From Daphnia pulex (lineage: Eukaryota > Arthropoda > Branchiopoda > Diplostraca > Daphniidae): 64,000 nt of DNA. Below are positions 39,239 to 54,423 of the stretch, in pieces. Positions within the stretch are counted from its first letter, which is position 1. Each line of letters starts with the position of its first letter. The stretch lies in the NCBI RefSeq assembly GCF_021134715.1, contig NC_060025.1, positions 6,882,001 through 6,946,000 of the forward strand, in the 5' to 3' direction. The translations under genes and the position numbers were made by a program. The notes below the pieces were generated by a model. The model had not been told where the DNA came from. It saw nothing but the letters and a program-made list of their open reading frames with translations, and searched no databases.

Positions 39239-42200
39239 TTGTTGTTGTTGTTGCTGCTGTTGTGGCTGTGCCTGTTGCGGTCCTTGCTGTCCAAAGACGT
39301 TACCTCCTGTGTGCTGCTGTCGCATTTGCTGACGCATGAACTGCTGCTGTCTCTGTTTGTCTACCATCGAAATGTTTGGAAATTGCTGTTGGTTTGCACC
39401 ACCACCAGCCACTGGACCTGGTGCGACTCGCGGATTGTTGGGCATGGCTCCTCCTCCAGCTCCAGTGGGCGGAGCCGAGGGTACAGCAGCAGGATTGGCA
39501 CCAGCAGGATTGGCCCCAGAGCCGGGTACGAACTGAGTACTTGTATGCCTCTGTCTAAGCATATTGCTCAACGCCTGGCGTGATTGGGTGCCCGGTCTTT
39601 CGCTTGGGAATCTCGGACCGATCGTTTGTTGCGGGAAAAATGCAGCCGGTGTTGGGACTGTTCCTTGTTGAGAGGCTGGTGGGGCTGGCGCTGTGTAATT
39701 ATTCCACTGAGGAGGTGGTTGAGGTGGATACATTCCGGATGCAACTGGGCTCTGATAACCTCCTCCAACGGTCTGCATCAATTAAATATGTGAATGAAAC
39801 CAACGTATGTAGAAATGAATAATATGAAAATACCGGTTGAGAAACTGTGGCAGCGGCGGCGGCCGCCGCTGCAGCAGCTGCAGCGCCTCTTCTGCCCCGC
39901 GGTCGACGTTGGTTCGTTTTCTGTCCACGTTTCGTTACTCCTCTAGGTGATTGATCAGAAGACGGTATCTCCATTTTGAAGCAAACTTCTTCTTTCGGGA
40001 CAATCTTTTCCACTACAGGAGGTTCCAATTCTTCCGGCGGAAGGATTGGGTGTTCTAGATAGTATGATGCAGGTTTGTGCAAGGCATGTGTATGATGACG
40101 CAGCAGCCGTTGGACTTCTTGGTGCCGAAGTGGTTTCCGCTCGACACGAACAGCTCCAAACCAAGCCCAAGAGAGTGGAGCAGCTGTTTTGTGGCCTTCC
40201 AGTATTTCCCAGGGAGAAACTCGCTGTTTTTCATACAGTCGGTGTCCTTGTTTCTTGTCATTGCTATCAAATCCGCTAATTTTGTTTCCCTAAATGTATC
40301 GCAATCATAATCATTAGCTGAATTTTATGTTTATATTGGATATTCCTACCTTGGTATCGGTTAGAGTCCCATAAGGTTCACACGTCACAAATTCACTGGT
40401 TAGCTTCGGTAGGGGAAGAAGTTGTTTGATACATTGAATGGATGGAGATCCTTTGCGTTCAGCTAATTCTTTTTTCAATTTTTTAATCAGGATCGGGTAG
40501 TATTTACGGCTGTCTTCACCACGATCAGATTGGCCGTCAGTCACTAGGGTGGAGTGCAGTAAGGTAGCCAACATATCTTGCAATGTCGTAAAGAGTTCGG
40601 TATTATTGGATGCATCCACTACTCCGTTAGTCACTAGCTGAGTCAACAGGATAGCCCAATCTATGGCTACCATTGGATTACGCAAAATAGAATCAAATAA
40701 ACCTAGAAATAAATGTAAAAAAAAAATGTACTTTTAGAATAAGAAAAAATCCTTAGAAATGTAGTCTTACCGCCAACAAGACTAAAACGGAGTTGCAATG
40801 CTTCTAGCATTGCCTGTCGCGCTCGGATGTCTTCACCCTGATAGAGGCGATCCTCTTTGAGCAATAAATTGAAGTGCGACAATTGAGAATGAAGAGAAGA
40901 AAGAAACATCTCGCGTTGCTCGTCTTGTCCTTTAAGACATGTCATCACCAGAGATAACAAAGGTTCGTAAGACAGCAACGATTTGGAACGAAAAGCTAGT
41001 GTGGGGTTTGGAATGTTGCGCTCTTTATCTTTTCCCTTGGAAACTAGACCCCAATTGCAGCTTTCAAGTACCTGTAATTGCAAAAAGTTAGAGAATCCAA
41101 AAATTTAATTTAAAGTTTTCTGACAATTACAAGACACTTTATAAAGTCTCTTTATAGTGCAGAACAGAAATCCTTACTTGGCTTGCCACTTTGAGAATTC
41201 GCCCTTGAACAGTTCCTGGAAGCTTCGACACTAAGGGAGCAATCAACGAAATTGACAGACTCGGATGCGATTTGATGGCGGAACCGGAAACAGAAGAGGA
41301 TGGGGTAGCAGATGCCGCTTCGGTTCGCTTTTTCAGAGAACTGGATCCTCCGCTCTGATCTGGCTCCTCTTTTACACCTGGTGTTGTAGACAGTTCAAAC
41401 ACGTCAAGAACAGCGCGAGCGATAGCCTCCAATAATTGATTCATGTCAGTAGAGGATGCCCCTCCACTGCCTATTGAAGTTAATTGCTGGCAAAGCAGTT
41501 GCAGGTCCAACCAAGCAACTCGTAACCGCCATTGATCGAGACTCTCTAAAACACGGTTAACGACCTGTAAATATCAAAGAATATAAATTTTATCAATCAT
41601 ACCTTAAATTTAATTTCTAGATTCCTAGATAATAAGTAAATATCTCTATTTAATCAACGGTGGAATTTTAAACATTACCTGTCGATAATCTTGGTGTTCG
41701 TTACTGATATCCTCAACTACACTGGCACCCGAATCGGGACGGCTTATCATCTGGAGAAGACGCTGAGCTTGACGTAAGCTTAAGCAGCTATCGAGAAGGC
41801 CATCCAGTTTCAGCAATTCTTCAGGATTTTGCAAACAACGTTGATGAACCCAAGGCTGAGAGCAAATTTGCCTCAAAACATATCTGGCGTAGGAAGCCAA
41901 TGGCACGTTCTCGGTAGCCCCACCAAAACTGTTACGACCGCCTCCGACTCCAAAATTGCTCGAACCAAAGTCCAAGTCTAAATCACCGCTCCAAGAGGTT
42001 CCCAAGATGTGGGAGATGCTGACTTCGTTGGCCATCGAACTGTTACCTACACCTAACCTGTTACTGCTGTTGATGTTGCTTCCACTGCCTGTCAGCCGGC
42101 TACTTTTACCTTGGATAGAGATTTCAAACAGTTTATACAATAAATTTCTTTTAAATTAAACGTTTTGACTTATTTACCTTCGGGTGGAACGCGATCTGCC

Positions 42201-45200
42201 AGCACCAGAATTGCTTTGAGTACCGCTAAGACAGGACCGACAGAAATGCTATTGTGAGTAGCCGCTAGGAGATGGCGATCACACGCTAGTTTTACACCCA
42301 AAGAGGAAGGCGCGGTTTGTTGCAATGTGTGATGAGGGGAGGCATTCACACTGTGGCTGCTATTGCTGTAACACGCAGGATGTGGAGCATCCGACGTCTT
42401 AAACAGTCTCAACACGAGGTGGCAAGTCAAACGCGCACCAGCTTCGGCTTCCGGATCGGTATCGGAACGGCCCCCTTCGTTCCATATTTTAACCAACGAA
42501 GGAACTCCAACATATAGCAAAAAATCCTGAAGCCCAAAGCAATGACGCGCTAAAAGTACCGAAAACAGTACAGCTAAATTGTGGTGGATGGAATTATCCT
42601 GTCACAAATAGAAAACATTAATACGATATATATAAATTTGTATTATTAAGTGTTGTAATCTTACCTGAACATCTACCTGTGTTGAGACATCTATGTAAGC
42701 CGTGGCCGAATAGCAGAGAGATGTCAACACTCCTAACCACTCGGCGGACAGTGCCGAACATCCGGCGGTCAATTCGGCACAGAGAAGTGCAATATCATTT
42801 AGCTTATCATTGTCAGCTTCATTGCACACAGCTACTACAACGTTGAAGACGAAGCTATAACGCAATTGTGCAGAGTCCGACAGTTGACGCAAAATGTGTG
42901 GCTCGGGCTTTCGGCGTGGACTAGTTATGTAGTCCTGGAGAAAATCCCGGTTCAATGGATGCACGGATTTCGGTAGTGATACGACAGGGGCAAATATGGT
43001 TTGTTTAATTTTAGGGTACGCGTTAGAGAATGCAAACACTTCACTTCCGGTATTCATAGCCACACCACTACTGCCGCGACTAGAAGATGAGTTTGAACTC
43101 GTTAGAGATGAATCCAATTGACCGTTTTTGGCCTAATGACGACAAAAGATTTATAGAATTCATTCACAACAAATGGTCCTTTCTAAAAGGTTACCTTAAG
43201 GAATGAGCAGCAACTGTACAAGTCGTACAAATACGCTAAAATGCAGCGTTCCGCCGAACTGCAATCGGCAGGATTCGTAACGTGCTTGACAATCCGGCAT
43301 AGCGATTCAAACGCAGCAGCAGTCGACTCGGGTGAGAGTAGTAGACAGCAGTGAAAACGGCGAAGTACGCCAACGATATACAGTCCTACGTTGGTTAGGT
43401 AGTTACGACTAAGAACCGAGTTCCTTTGAGACAGCAGGAGCTCAACTTCAGGAAGTTCTAATGGATAAACAAATAGAACCGTTAGCTTTATCCTTATATC
43501 TTGGAAGACTCTTAGCTTTTACCTTTAAGGAGCTGTAGACATAGATCTATGAGTCCACTTATACTTAGCGAAACTTCGAAGAGATCGAAGAGAAAAGAAA
43601 TGTGTTCCAAAATAGGCAAATACGCTGCTCCTCCAACGGTGAAGCTATTGATCATTTCCATACAAGTTGAGGCTGCTTGGGCAGCTACGGCATGACGATC
43701 AAAGTAAGATAACGATAGAAAGCGTTGCATGCTCAATTCAAAATTGAACTCGAGGCGCGACGAGTGTTTTCGGGATTTCGAAGAACCTACAAAGGCTCCG
43801 ACTCCTCCAGCTAGATTAGTCCCTTCCGTTTGGACATCAATCGCTAGCTTCTTGTGAAAAAGGCGACACATTTCCTTTGAGACTTTTTTAACAGCATGGC
43901 GAGATTCTTCGCGTGCTTTTCCAACTCCGTACAGCAGAATGTGTCGTTGATTGCAGTCGTGGATTAAACTATCATCCTAAGTAGAAAAGATAAGACGACT
44001 TTAGGATACACAAATAACCAATAAGTAATCAATAATTTAAATATAGTTCGAATATTCGTGCAAGTTCTTAGATCAATATTATGTATATTACCTGAGGCAA
44101 AGGAAAATGAGTGGTAAACAGGAGGTGTCTTGATTGACGTTTACCCTCTTTCTCTCCTCGACCAGTTTCAAGTGTGTTATGACTTTCATCTTTGGGAGAA
44201 TCAGGCGTGTCCTGAGTGAAAGTAATAAAAACAAACATCAAATAAAACCTCTGAAAAATACTTCTTTAAATATCATAGCTAGTAAATAATGCCGAAAGTG
44301 GAATTTGATTACACTAATATAAATACAAGAAAAAATACCAACCATGACAATTTGTTGTTCTTCTTTGATATGTTGCAACAACTTCCCAAGATCGTCGTCT
44401 ATTTTACTGTCATCCATTTCACAGCGTAAATCATTCATACATTGGAATCCCGTTAAACTACTCATTCCGCTGCTTGGAGTGCCAGCAAAATGACCCGAAT
44501 TTGACGGAGCAACCGTAGCTCCACTATGGCCAGGTGTAACTGAGAGAAGATCACCTCGCGAAATCAAAGTACACATGTACATGTCATGAGAGAACACGTC
44601 ATGCTTGATGAGTTCATAGTATAAATGAACCAAAGACGCAAAAACTGTTCGATTGTTGTGCCCGGAACTTGATTCATTGAGCACTGGTGCTTCGGAGTCA
44701 AGAAATTTCATTAAAAATCCCTAAGAAATCAACATTAATTTTAGAAACATTAAGAAAAACCAAAATAACAATCAAGCAAACCTGATAAACGGGTTGGACG
44801 GCGGAAACGGCAGCCAAATTTTCGTCGGTATCATTGTCTTCGCCTCCAACAGCATCACTTTCTGTTAAAGCCACCAAATCCATTTGTCTCTTTTCTAGAA
44901 GCAGAGCAGCTGCAATCGCGCGGTGTTCTCCATATCGTTGATCACTAACTGCCCATTGACACAACAGGCGAACAAACGGTTCATCCTGTTTGGCGAATTG
45001 GCCAATTTGCTCTACAGTTGCAGGATCAACATTTCCTTTGTTTCCCCCAATTGCCGGAAATATTTTGACGTACAGTGAATCGATACTGAAATGAATATTG
45101 ATTGAAAGGTCACAAACAGGATGTAAGGGTACGACTATTAAGTGGTCTCACCTGTTGGTCAAGTCTACACGGTCGAAACTATGAAGATCCAATGCTTCGA

Positions 45201-47204
45201 GAGCCTGAAGCACTCGTGCTGTTATAATCCCAGTCTGTGGCTGATTTTGTTGTTTCTGCTATTGGATGAAATCATCTCATTAAAATTTTAAATGAAAATT
45301 ATTTCAATATCTAGAATTGGACTTACTTTAACACTACAATTGATTTCGGAGTGATGAATCAGTTTATCTAAAGGCCATCGTGATTCGGCAGCCTTACTAC
45401 GCTGTTTGATGGCATTCTCAGCTTCTCGAAGCATCTGACGGACCTAGAATAAAAGAATATAGTACGATTAAAGTTTGTCATGTTATAGTGACAAGAAAAA
45501 TGTAATCCTAGAATTTAGGTCACAAGTCCTTACGTGATCGTTTGAAAAACGAGGAGCCATAGGTAATGCTGACGGAGGAATAGGCAAATGATCTAAAGGG
45601 GATCCAACCAAATGAGATGATATTTTTCCTTCTCCAGAATGGTTCCACACTAACGCCGTCGGACAATGAAGAACGACTGCTTGAATGATGGCAGACATTT
45701 GAAGAAGAACACTCCTATGCTGCCCACAATTTCCCACATCTAACGAAACTGATCCTTCGCTGATTTGATCGTTCGATAGAAGCGGTGAAATTCTTCTACA
45801 CACCTGATTTAACGAAACCAATTACAATACATTTATTTCAAGATTTGTATATAACTTGGTCATCCAACCTTACCTGAAAAACAAGCTTTCGACTCAGAAT
45901 TTCACACTGTGTAAATTCATCTACATACTGCAAGATTAATGGAATAATAAACTTGAGAAGACCATCATCACAAGTTTTACATTTTTCAAGCATGTCCAAC
46001 TGCCATTGTAAGAAATCTTGGCATTCAAGAAGTCCCTCCTGAAAGACAAATGAAATTGCAAAAACGAAAAAATAAAATTTTATCTCCACAATACCTCAAA
46101 CATCACTTTGCATAATTGCTGGCAATAATTAAATTGGCGAAGAGCAAGCTTCTGTTCATCACTCATCAAAGGGCTACCATTATGATATGCAGTAGCATTT
46201 GAAGCATATGCAGCAGAAGTTCCTCCACTATTTGTGGATTTTTGATAGAAATCTTGTAGTTTCACAATTTGTTCCTTTATGAACCGGACCAATGTACTAG
46301 TCCACTCTATATAACAAAAAAATGATTATAATTGCAGATAAAATAAATTATTTAAATCTTGGAAACTACCTTGAGAGGAATCTGGAACTTGACGCTTTTT
46401 CATTTTGGCTTCAGAAATAGCCACTGAATACGCAGATGTCATCTTGATTAACCATATTGCTCTAGACATAGGAACCTGATATTCACTTAGTTGGATAAAT
46501 ATTTCTTCCTTCTTGTTGAATATTGGCACCTTGTAAAAGGAATCAAAAGTTGGTATTTTTATTTGTTTAAGATATTCTGAGTATAATATTACTCTTTTTC
46601 CTAGATTCATCAAAGGTTTGCTGCCTGCTAAGTCTTTGAACCAAGACTCAATGAATGCCTTGGACTTTGGAGTAACATTATGGAAATTTTCTTTGGGATT
46701 GATGAGTTGGCGTTTTCGGCCAGTATCAGGCAATGTGTTGATTTCTTGTTTTTTTGTAAGCACTCCATTAATAAAAGTTTGGACCTAACATTAGGAAAGA
46801 ATAATAAAATGGTTGTCAGCCTAGAACAATCTATGAACATCATACTAATTACAGTAAATTGTAGTTTACCTTTGATAAAGAAAAGTTGTGATTTTTAGCA
46901 GATCCATACTCTTCAGACTGATTAAGATTGGGTGTATGAGAAAATCCTTGTTTCACATTGACAGGAGTCAGTTCATCCTAAAAATAGTATTCCAAATGTT
47001 AATGAAAGGAAAACATAAAGAATTATCCTTTTTTTTAAATGAAACTGCCTTTTGGCAACTAGCATTTTCGTACTTGGGCTCATAAAAAAGCTGCAGCTAC
47101 ATTCAAAATATTACCTCTTTTTGTTTGGGATCCTGTGGGTAAACATCGGGCGGTCCTAATCTCAATTTTTTAAGAGGACGATTTTCCATTGATAAACAAG
47201 CCAT
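38647..47204 (-). CDS. MED12: Mediator complex subunit 12 (kohtalo)
   Basis: Twenty-three exons join in frame to 2274 residues (human about 2177): 47204-47115, 46977-46870, 46784-46593, 46529-46370, 46306-46095, 46038-45874, 45803-45534, 45443-45327, 45258-45152, 45085-44782, 44720-44343, 44211-44092, 43976-43523, 43457-43195, 43132-42665, 42598-42178, 42109-41679, 41564-41178, 41071-40771, 40702-40350, 40289-39834, 39772-39013, 38954-38647. MED12 activates CDK8/cyclin C in the Mediator kinase module. The N-terminus [20 protein letters not shown] and [11 protein letters not shown] are the cyclin-C-contacting region. The LCEWA-like [17 protein letters not shown] lies in the LCEWAV domain. The C-terminal PQL/opposite-paired part has a poly-Ala run and long poly-Gln tracts, as in other MED12 proteins. 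The 63-bp intron 3 (46530-46592) has no stop. Confidence 0.96.
39197..39262 (-). repeat. CAG/CAA repeat coding for poly-Gln in MED12
   Basis: About 22 consecutive glutamine codons, a mixture of CAA and CAG, lie in exon 22 of MED12. Mixed codons limit slippage, but length may still vary between individuals. Confidence 0.9.
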
Positions 47205-47699
47205 AACTAGCTCTAAAATCAATTTCCACGCAGAAGTATAAATTTGTTACCACACATCAATGTTTACACAACACAAGTACACAAGTAATCAAATACTTCT
47301 AAATTCTTATCAAGAGTTCCGATTTTCAGACCATGGTTCAGACAGATATATCAGTGTGATGGCTTTGCTACAACGTTGCATTTCTATAATTTGCTGTTAC
47401 GGCACACATAAAGAATAATTGGAGATGAATGTATTTGAATTTTGGACTAATCGTAGTCTAGCAACTGAATTTAGAAATAGTTATTAATACAATTGGTATC
47501 AATTTATTATGAACAAATTAATGACAAAATATGCTCCTTGCATTTTCAATTTTCATTGATCACATCTTGGCAGTGCTGTAAAAGTCAGCAGACTATATTT
47601 TGAACATTTCTATTTTGGCATTTTGTTAGAAATTGTAGTGGCGCGGAATTGCTGAATTGATTGAAGTGAAGGACTAAATCAAGTGAAATTAAATTAAGA
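47205..47699. promoter_or_regulatory. Shared head-to-head promoter region of MED12 and CHRAC1
   Basis: Start codons at 47204 (minus) and 47700 (plus) leave 495 bp that must contain both promoters and 5' UTRs. No TATA box is evident and no ORF here is meaningful. Confidence 0.6.
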
Positions 47700-48170
47700 A
47701 TGTCTTCCTTTAAACCGAAATTAGGAGACGGCTCCATAATATTACCACAAGCACGAGTAAAAATGATTATGAAGAGTTCCCCAGATACTGAGAGCATATC
47801 CACTGACGCATTATACTTTGTAACAAAAGCAACGGTATTTTTAGTTTGTTTCCAGATAATTTTTTCATCTTATTTTTCTCATCTTCATCTAAAATGTTTC
47901 AATGTTTTAAGGAGTTTTTTGTAGAACATTTAGCCCAAGAGATTTATGAAAGTACCAAAAAGTCAAATGAGCTTACTTACAAAGGTCTAGCTGACATTGT
48001 TCAAAAAAGTGATTCTATGCAGTTTCTCAAAGGTACTGTGTTACTAAATGGTATTAGTAAAATTTTAATTTATTATTATTATTGTGTTTTCAGATATGGT
48101 TCCTAAGAAAATAACATACAAGGAATATCAAGAAATTCTGAAGGAAAAAGGAAATGGTGACTTGTTTTGA
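47700..48170 (+). CDS. CHRAC1: CHRAC1-type histone-fold protein (chromatin accessibility complex)
   Basis: Three exons (47700-47834, 47912-48032, 48094-48170) join in frame to 110 residues. The histone fold runs through LPQARVKMIMKSSPDTESIS, YFVTKATEFFVEHLAQEIYE, LTYKGLADIVQK and FLKDMVPKKITYKEYQEIL. This is the pattern of CHRAC-15/Chrac-16, the NF-YC-like partner that pairs with a POLE3 (Chrac-14) subunit in the ISWI-containing CHRAC remodelling complex. POLE4 is a close relative and cannot be fully excluded, but the MKSSPD and VPKKI features favour CHRAC1. The frame ends in GDLF. Confidence 0.85.
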
Positions 48171-48576
48171 GTGTTTATTCAAATTCATTTCTGTCTTCAA
48201 CATTACTTGCTCATATTTATAAGTGTTCCACTAAGGAAAGTTCAATTTCAAATACATTGATTGAACCCATTGTTCCTTTACGATTCACATCAACTAAGAT
48301 AGTTTGGTGGTTCAATAGACTGCAGTTAATGTACTGTTGTAATTAATTAATTGCGGTTTTATGTGACCATTTGTTAGCCTAAACGGGTGTGTCCGTATTT
48401 TTTTCTCCCTCAATTTAGCGTACGTTATTTTCAAACCACAGCTGCTGCAATAAGCAAAATGGCAAAGTTCAGCGTGTCACCCATAGATGGCGAAAAAAGC
48501 AGTCTAAAAAAACAAAACATTTGATTTTGATTTTTGACATTTTGACACTAGAAGGGCTACTCTAATTTCTAAAAGG
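48171..48576. other. Spacer between CHRAC1 and MBLAC1
   Basis: The CHRAC1 3' UTR and MBLAC1 promoter region, both on the plus strand. No coding sequence was found. Confidence 0.5.
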
Positions 48577-49469
48577 ATGGCGAACTCCAACCGTGTTACA
48601 GTAATACATACTGGATATTCTTCTACCACAATTGAGGAAAAAGACGAAAATCTTCCTTTCGTCCGTGCAAATTGCTCATGCGTATTGGTTACCGGCAGTA
48701 AAAATAGTAACAAACAGCACAATCCAAATATGTTCGCAATAACGTGATAACAGTTAATAAATTATTTTTTCAGTAATTGTTGATACAATGACACCTTGGG
48801 ATACCAATCTCATTTTACTATCTTTAGAGGCGAATGGGTTAACCCCTGATGACATCAACTATGTCATATCTACTCATGGTCATTCGGATCACACTGGCAA
48901 CAACAATTTGTTTCTGAAAGCTAAACATATAGTTGGCTATTGCATTTCTGTTAAAGACAAATATTTTTTACATCCTTTTGATAAAGGTAAATTCTGTGGT
49001 TTCCTTTAATTGTGTACTTTATTACTTTAGCTTCAAACAAACATTAATTTTTTTTACATACAAAATGTATGATGTGCTGTAGGTCTTCCATTTGAAATTG
49101 ATGAGGGTATTACAGTAATACCTACACCTGGACACACAGCAGATGATATCAGTGTTGTTATTAAAACTGAAGATATGGGTACAGTAGTCATTGCAGGTAA
49201 AATTTCTTGCTAGCTATATGTTATCAATAATGACATTTTATTTCAATTTTGTCTATTAATTAGGTGATATTTTTGAACGGGAAGAAGACATTGAACAACC
49301 TGAGATATGGAGAAGTTGCGGGAGTGTAAATCCTGAACAGCAAGAACATTCGCGAGCTGTTATTGCAAATATTGCAGATTACATTGTCCCAGGCCATGGT
49401 CCAATTTTTAAAGTCACTGATGGAATGAAGAAAAAATTGTCACAAAATTTGAGCAGGTGTAACCAATGA
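48577..49469 (+). CDS. MBLAC1: Metallo-beta-lactamase domain-containing protein 1 (MBLAC1)
   Basis: Four exons (48577-48706, 48774-48986, 49083-49196, 49264-49469) join in frame to 220 residues, matching the family size of about 210-270. The metal-binding HxHxDH motif is THGHSDHTGN, the next His is in TPGHTADDISV, the bridging Asp is in VIAGDIFEREED, and the last His is in IVPGHGPIF. Vertebrate MBLAC1 is a nuclease that processes replication-dependent histone pre-mRNA 3' ends and binds ceftriaxone; this role is carried over by orthology only. All expected ligands are present, so the enzyme is probably active. Confidence 0.9.
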
Positions 49470-50178
49470 TTGAAATCCCTATTAAAAGTGATTCTTAAAC
49501 TATACAGAGGTAGCTTTTCCGTTTTGATTGTGATATTAATATCAGAATTTGAATTTGGTAACACTTTTCGACGTACCAAGGCCTAAAACTTGTCTTGCAT
49601 TTTCTATTTCAAGTGAACTTCATGTCTATCGCTACTCTCTGGCGCAGAAGTACGTAGAAGTAGGAGTTTAATTTATTGGCTCCGGTTCTTCGGGTGGAAA
49701 AAATACGGAAAAGGTAAATACTCAAATTCAAAAAATTTGAAAGATTCAAAAATATTCAAGATTGAAAGAATTTAAAACTTGAATTTGTCCAAACTTCTAA
49801 AAAAACTGGATGAAATTAGAATTAGAACATTGATACGTAATGGTTAATCCGACTTATATATTTCCCGCTACATTAATTCGTAATGGTTGTGTTGCTTCAC
49901 GCAACCGCTAGAGCTCATACGTGGGTTCATATTTGTTCTTCAGCCAGTCACGTAGGCAGTGCCATATTTGAACAGACTCCTAGGGCGGGCCTGAATTATT
50001 ATTCAAGCGGGTTTTTTTTTCCATGTTTACATTCGCATTATCCCAGCTGATATTCGTTTCACAAGTTTTTCTAAGTATTTCACAATCGAGCAGCTGGTAG
50101 TTGAGTTAGAGGTTAGATCTAAATAACAAACTTCTTGATTATTTTCTGAAGTTGAACTTCCTTGCAAATTTTTCTACA
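49470..50178. other. Spacer between MBLAC1 and the phospho-lyase gene
   Basis: Contains the MBLAC1 3' UTR and the promoter and 5' UTR of the next gene. No ORF with motifs was found. Confidence 0.5.
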
Positions 50179-52103
<1,925 letters not shown>

Positions 52104-53379
52104 CGAATACTTCAACCCAGATCATTATTAAAGAATTGTGCAATCTTGTTTGAAGCGGGCTATACTATTTTTTTTTATTTCTTACAAATTAAAATTTGTT
52201 ATGTAGTGGTTAAAATATAAATATAGATTGGTTTATCGTTGTTTTTTTTCCTGATTTTGTAGAATTAATCCCCGTCATATTAGACGCATTTATTTTCAAC
52301 AGCTGAATTTCAAAAATAAAAATCTTTGTAATCGTGATCCACATAAGTAAATGGAAAGGTAACCATGAAACGTAAACCATCCAAGCGAAATTCCCCAATT
52401 TTTCACATCAATTTGTTTCTCCAAACAGAGGATGTGTCGTCCCGATGTCACCTGTCAATAAAACAAATCGATTGCCTTGAGGGAATGGCCTTTTCCCATA
52501 AAAACATCGATAGTCTTTCTGTTTACAAAGTCACAGCTTTGGAACAAAACAACACTTCCTCCAAATATTCAAATAAACTGGGAAACACAATTACAACGAC
52601 GTCAATTTCGCATTCCACAATTTAAAGAAATAAACCACTAACAAAACTTAATGTTTTGGGTAAATTGTAATTGGACATAGATTTTTTTTTTTATATTGGC
52701 AGCGTCATTTTTCTTCGTTGGGGATAAAAAGATCGATGTCGTCCTTCTTGCGTACCTGAACTATAATACTGATTGGAGACATTCAACACCCCTTACAGAT
52801 ATTTTACATGCCATTTGCAACAGAGTTGAAATATGAGCCTTTAAGAGACTTTAAAATGACTGCCTTTACTTTGTTTGGCATATCTGCTAGCTGTAATTAA
52901 TTGATAGCGATATTTTGTATTCAGAATTTCCACAGATTGCTTGAGTGTGGTACACTTTGACGATCGAATACGTCTTTGTCTTTGTTTGCCAAGCCTTTGA
53001 AACACATGCGAAGGTATAAATCTTTAGTCTATGTTGGTGCAGAGCGAAAGTAATATTCGCGAAAATTAATGTTCTCATTTTAGTATTTATTCACCCTAAA
53101 AACCCCAAAAGCGCACCGGTCGCAATCCGCAAAGCGCTTCATACGCATTCTTACCTAGCACCATTATTTAACTATTCTAATCTAATAATCTAATCTAACA
53201 TATCTAATAAAACTACGCGACAGTTAATTTATTTGAATTTAACTAGCCGACTTTACATTATTAAGCTGGCAACATTTTTCGTCTCCTCGGCATACATTTT
53301 CAATTGCTTGAAACGAAGTTTATCACGTCAAATTTTTTCACTTGAAAGCTTATCTTACTAAATCTACAAGGATGTATGG
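52104..53379. other. No gene seen
   Basis: The left end is the 3' UTR of the phospho-lyase gene. ORFs at 52365-52625 and 52887-53078 show no motif. Near 53160-53220 there is a low-complexity run of TCTAATCTAA-like units. Confidence 0.45.
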
Positions 53380-53380
53380 C

Positions 53381-53475
53381 ATTTCGGACCCTACCATTTC
53401 GGCCCGTACCATTTCGGCCCTGTCCGAAAAGGACCTACCAATTCGGCCCCACTGTTTACCTTTTCGGCCCCAATT
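53381..53475 (+). repeat. Cluster of ATTTCGGCCC-type short repeats
   Basis: Within about 95 bp the unit (T)ACCATTTCGGCCC recurs several times with variations (CATTTCGGACCC, CCAATTCGGCCCC, CTTTTCGGCCCC). Such short units are common in the ends of DNA transposons, as in the TATGGACT repeats of the element at 6405-8263. No matching inverted copy was found to the right within the window, so the element end is not proven. Confidence 0.6.
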
Positions 53476-54423
53476 GTCATTAATATTTGTGTTTAATTGT
53501 TAAATGATTAAATAATAATTTGTTGAAATAAATAAAAATTTGGAGAGATAGTTTAAAAATTCTTTGTTTGCTTTGGGAGGGAGCTTCTGTTTTGGTACCC
53601 ACTCCCCAAATCTCGTAAAATTTATTGGAATAGTGCGTTCAGAGGCAGAATCCATTGATTTACAGGCCAAACTGTTATCTCAAAATGAAGCTTTGAGTAA
53701 CTTACGGAAAGACACTCAAGAAATGCAGCACTGTCTTTCCACATTTTGGAAGGATTATAATGATCAACGGATTGGTTCTGAAAAACTTTTTCAACTATGC
53801 GCTGCTCTTTTCGTTCGCTAAGCACAATAGAGATAAATTTAGGAAAAGCTGGAACAGGCTTAACTCTGCAAAGAAGGAGGAACCAATCATGTCAAAACAG
53901 CCAAATACGCGCCAAAGAAAAGTACTAAAAGTTGGCCATCCTACTCGAGTTTGAAAAAATAAATTTTGATTTTCGCAACAATTTTATTTAATTTTATAAA
54001 AATAAACATTCATGGTTTCGATGTCTGATAAACTGTTATAATTAAATAAATTGTTTTTTCTGCCAAATAGTGTATTTTCTAATGTAATAATGAATAGTGT
54101 ACAGACCTGAAAAATGTCTGTGTTTCTAGTCTGTAAAATAGTCAACTCAACGCTGCTTCTTGGGATTGGGAAAATGATGTTGTTCGAGCAAATAGAGAAT
54201 TTTCCATTTTTAGTATTGTTAATACAAAAATTACATGTAGATGTTTTTTTTTTCGTTAGGATCCTCTACCCGGCGTTTAAAAAATGCCCGAAGGACATTA
54301 CCGAAGGAATCTTGTATAGAGGCAATGGCAACATTGACGGTAACAAAAGAATTGGCACCCTTTGCCTCTTTTGAGCCTTAAAAAAGACATGATTTTTGCA
54401 TAAATGGCTCTTATTACACCATT
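53476..54423. other. Unresolved region upstream of the transposase gene
   Basis: An ORF at 53564-53821 (with ESIDLQAKLLSQNEALSNL) resembles a short coiled coil, but I do not recognise it. A following frame includes ALFVR and then stops. These may be parts of the same mobile element as the transposase at 54424. Confidence 0.35.

Noticed and set aside
39118-39583. Plus-strand ORFs rich in Leu, Val or Ala opposite MED12
   Set aside because: They are the antisense of the CAG/CAA poly-Gln repeat in a well-supported MED12 exon.
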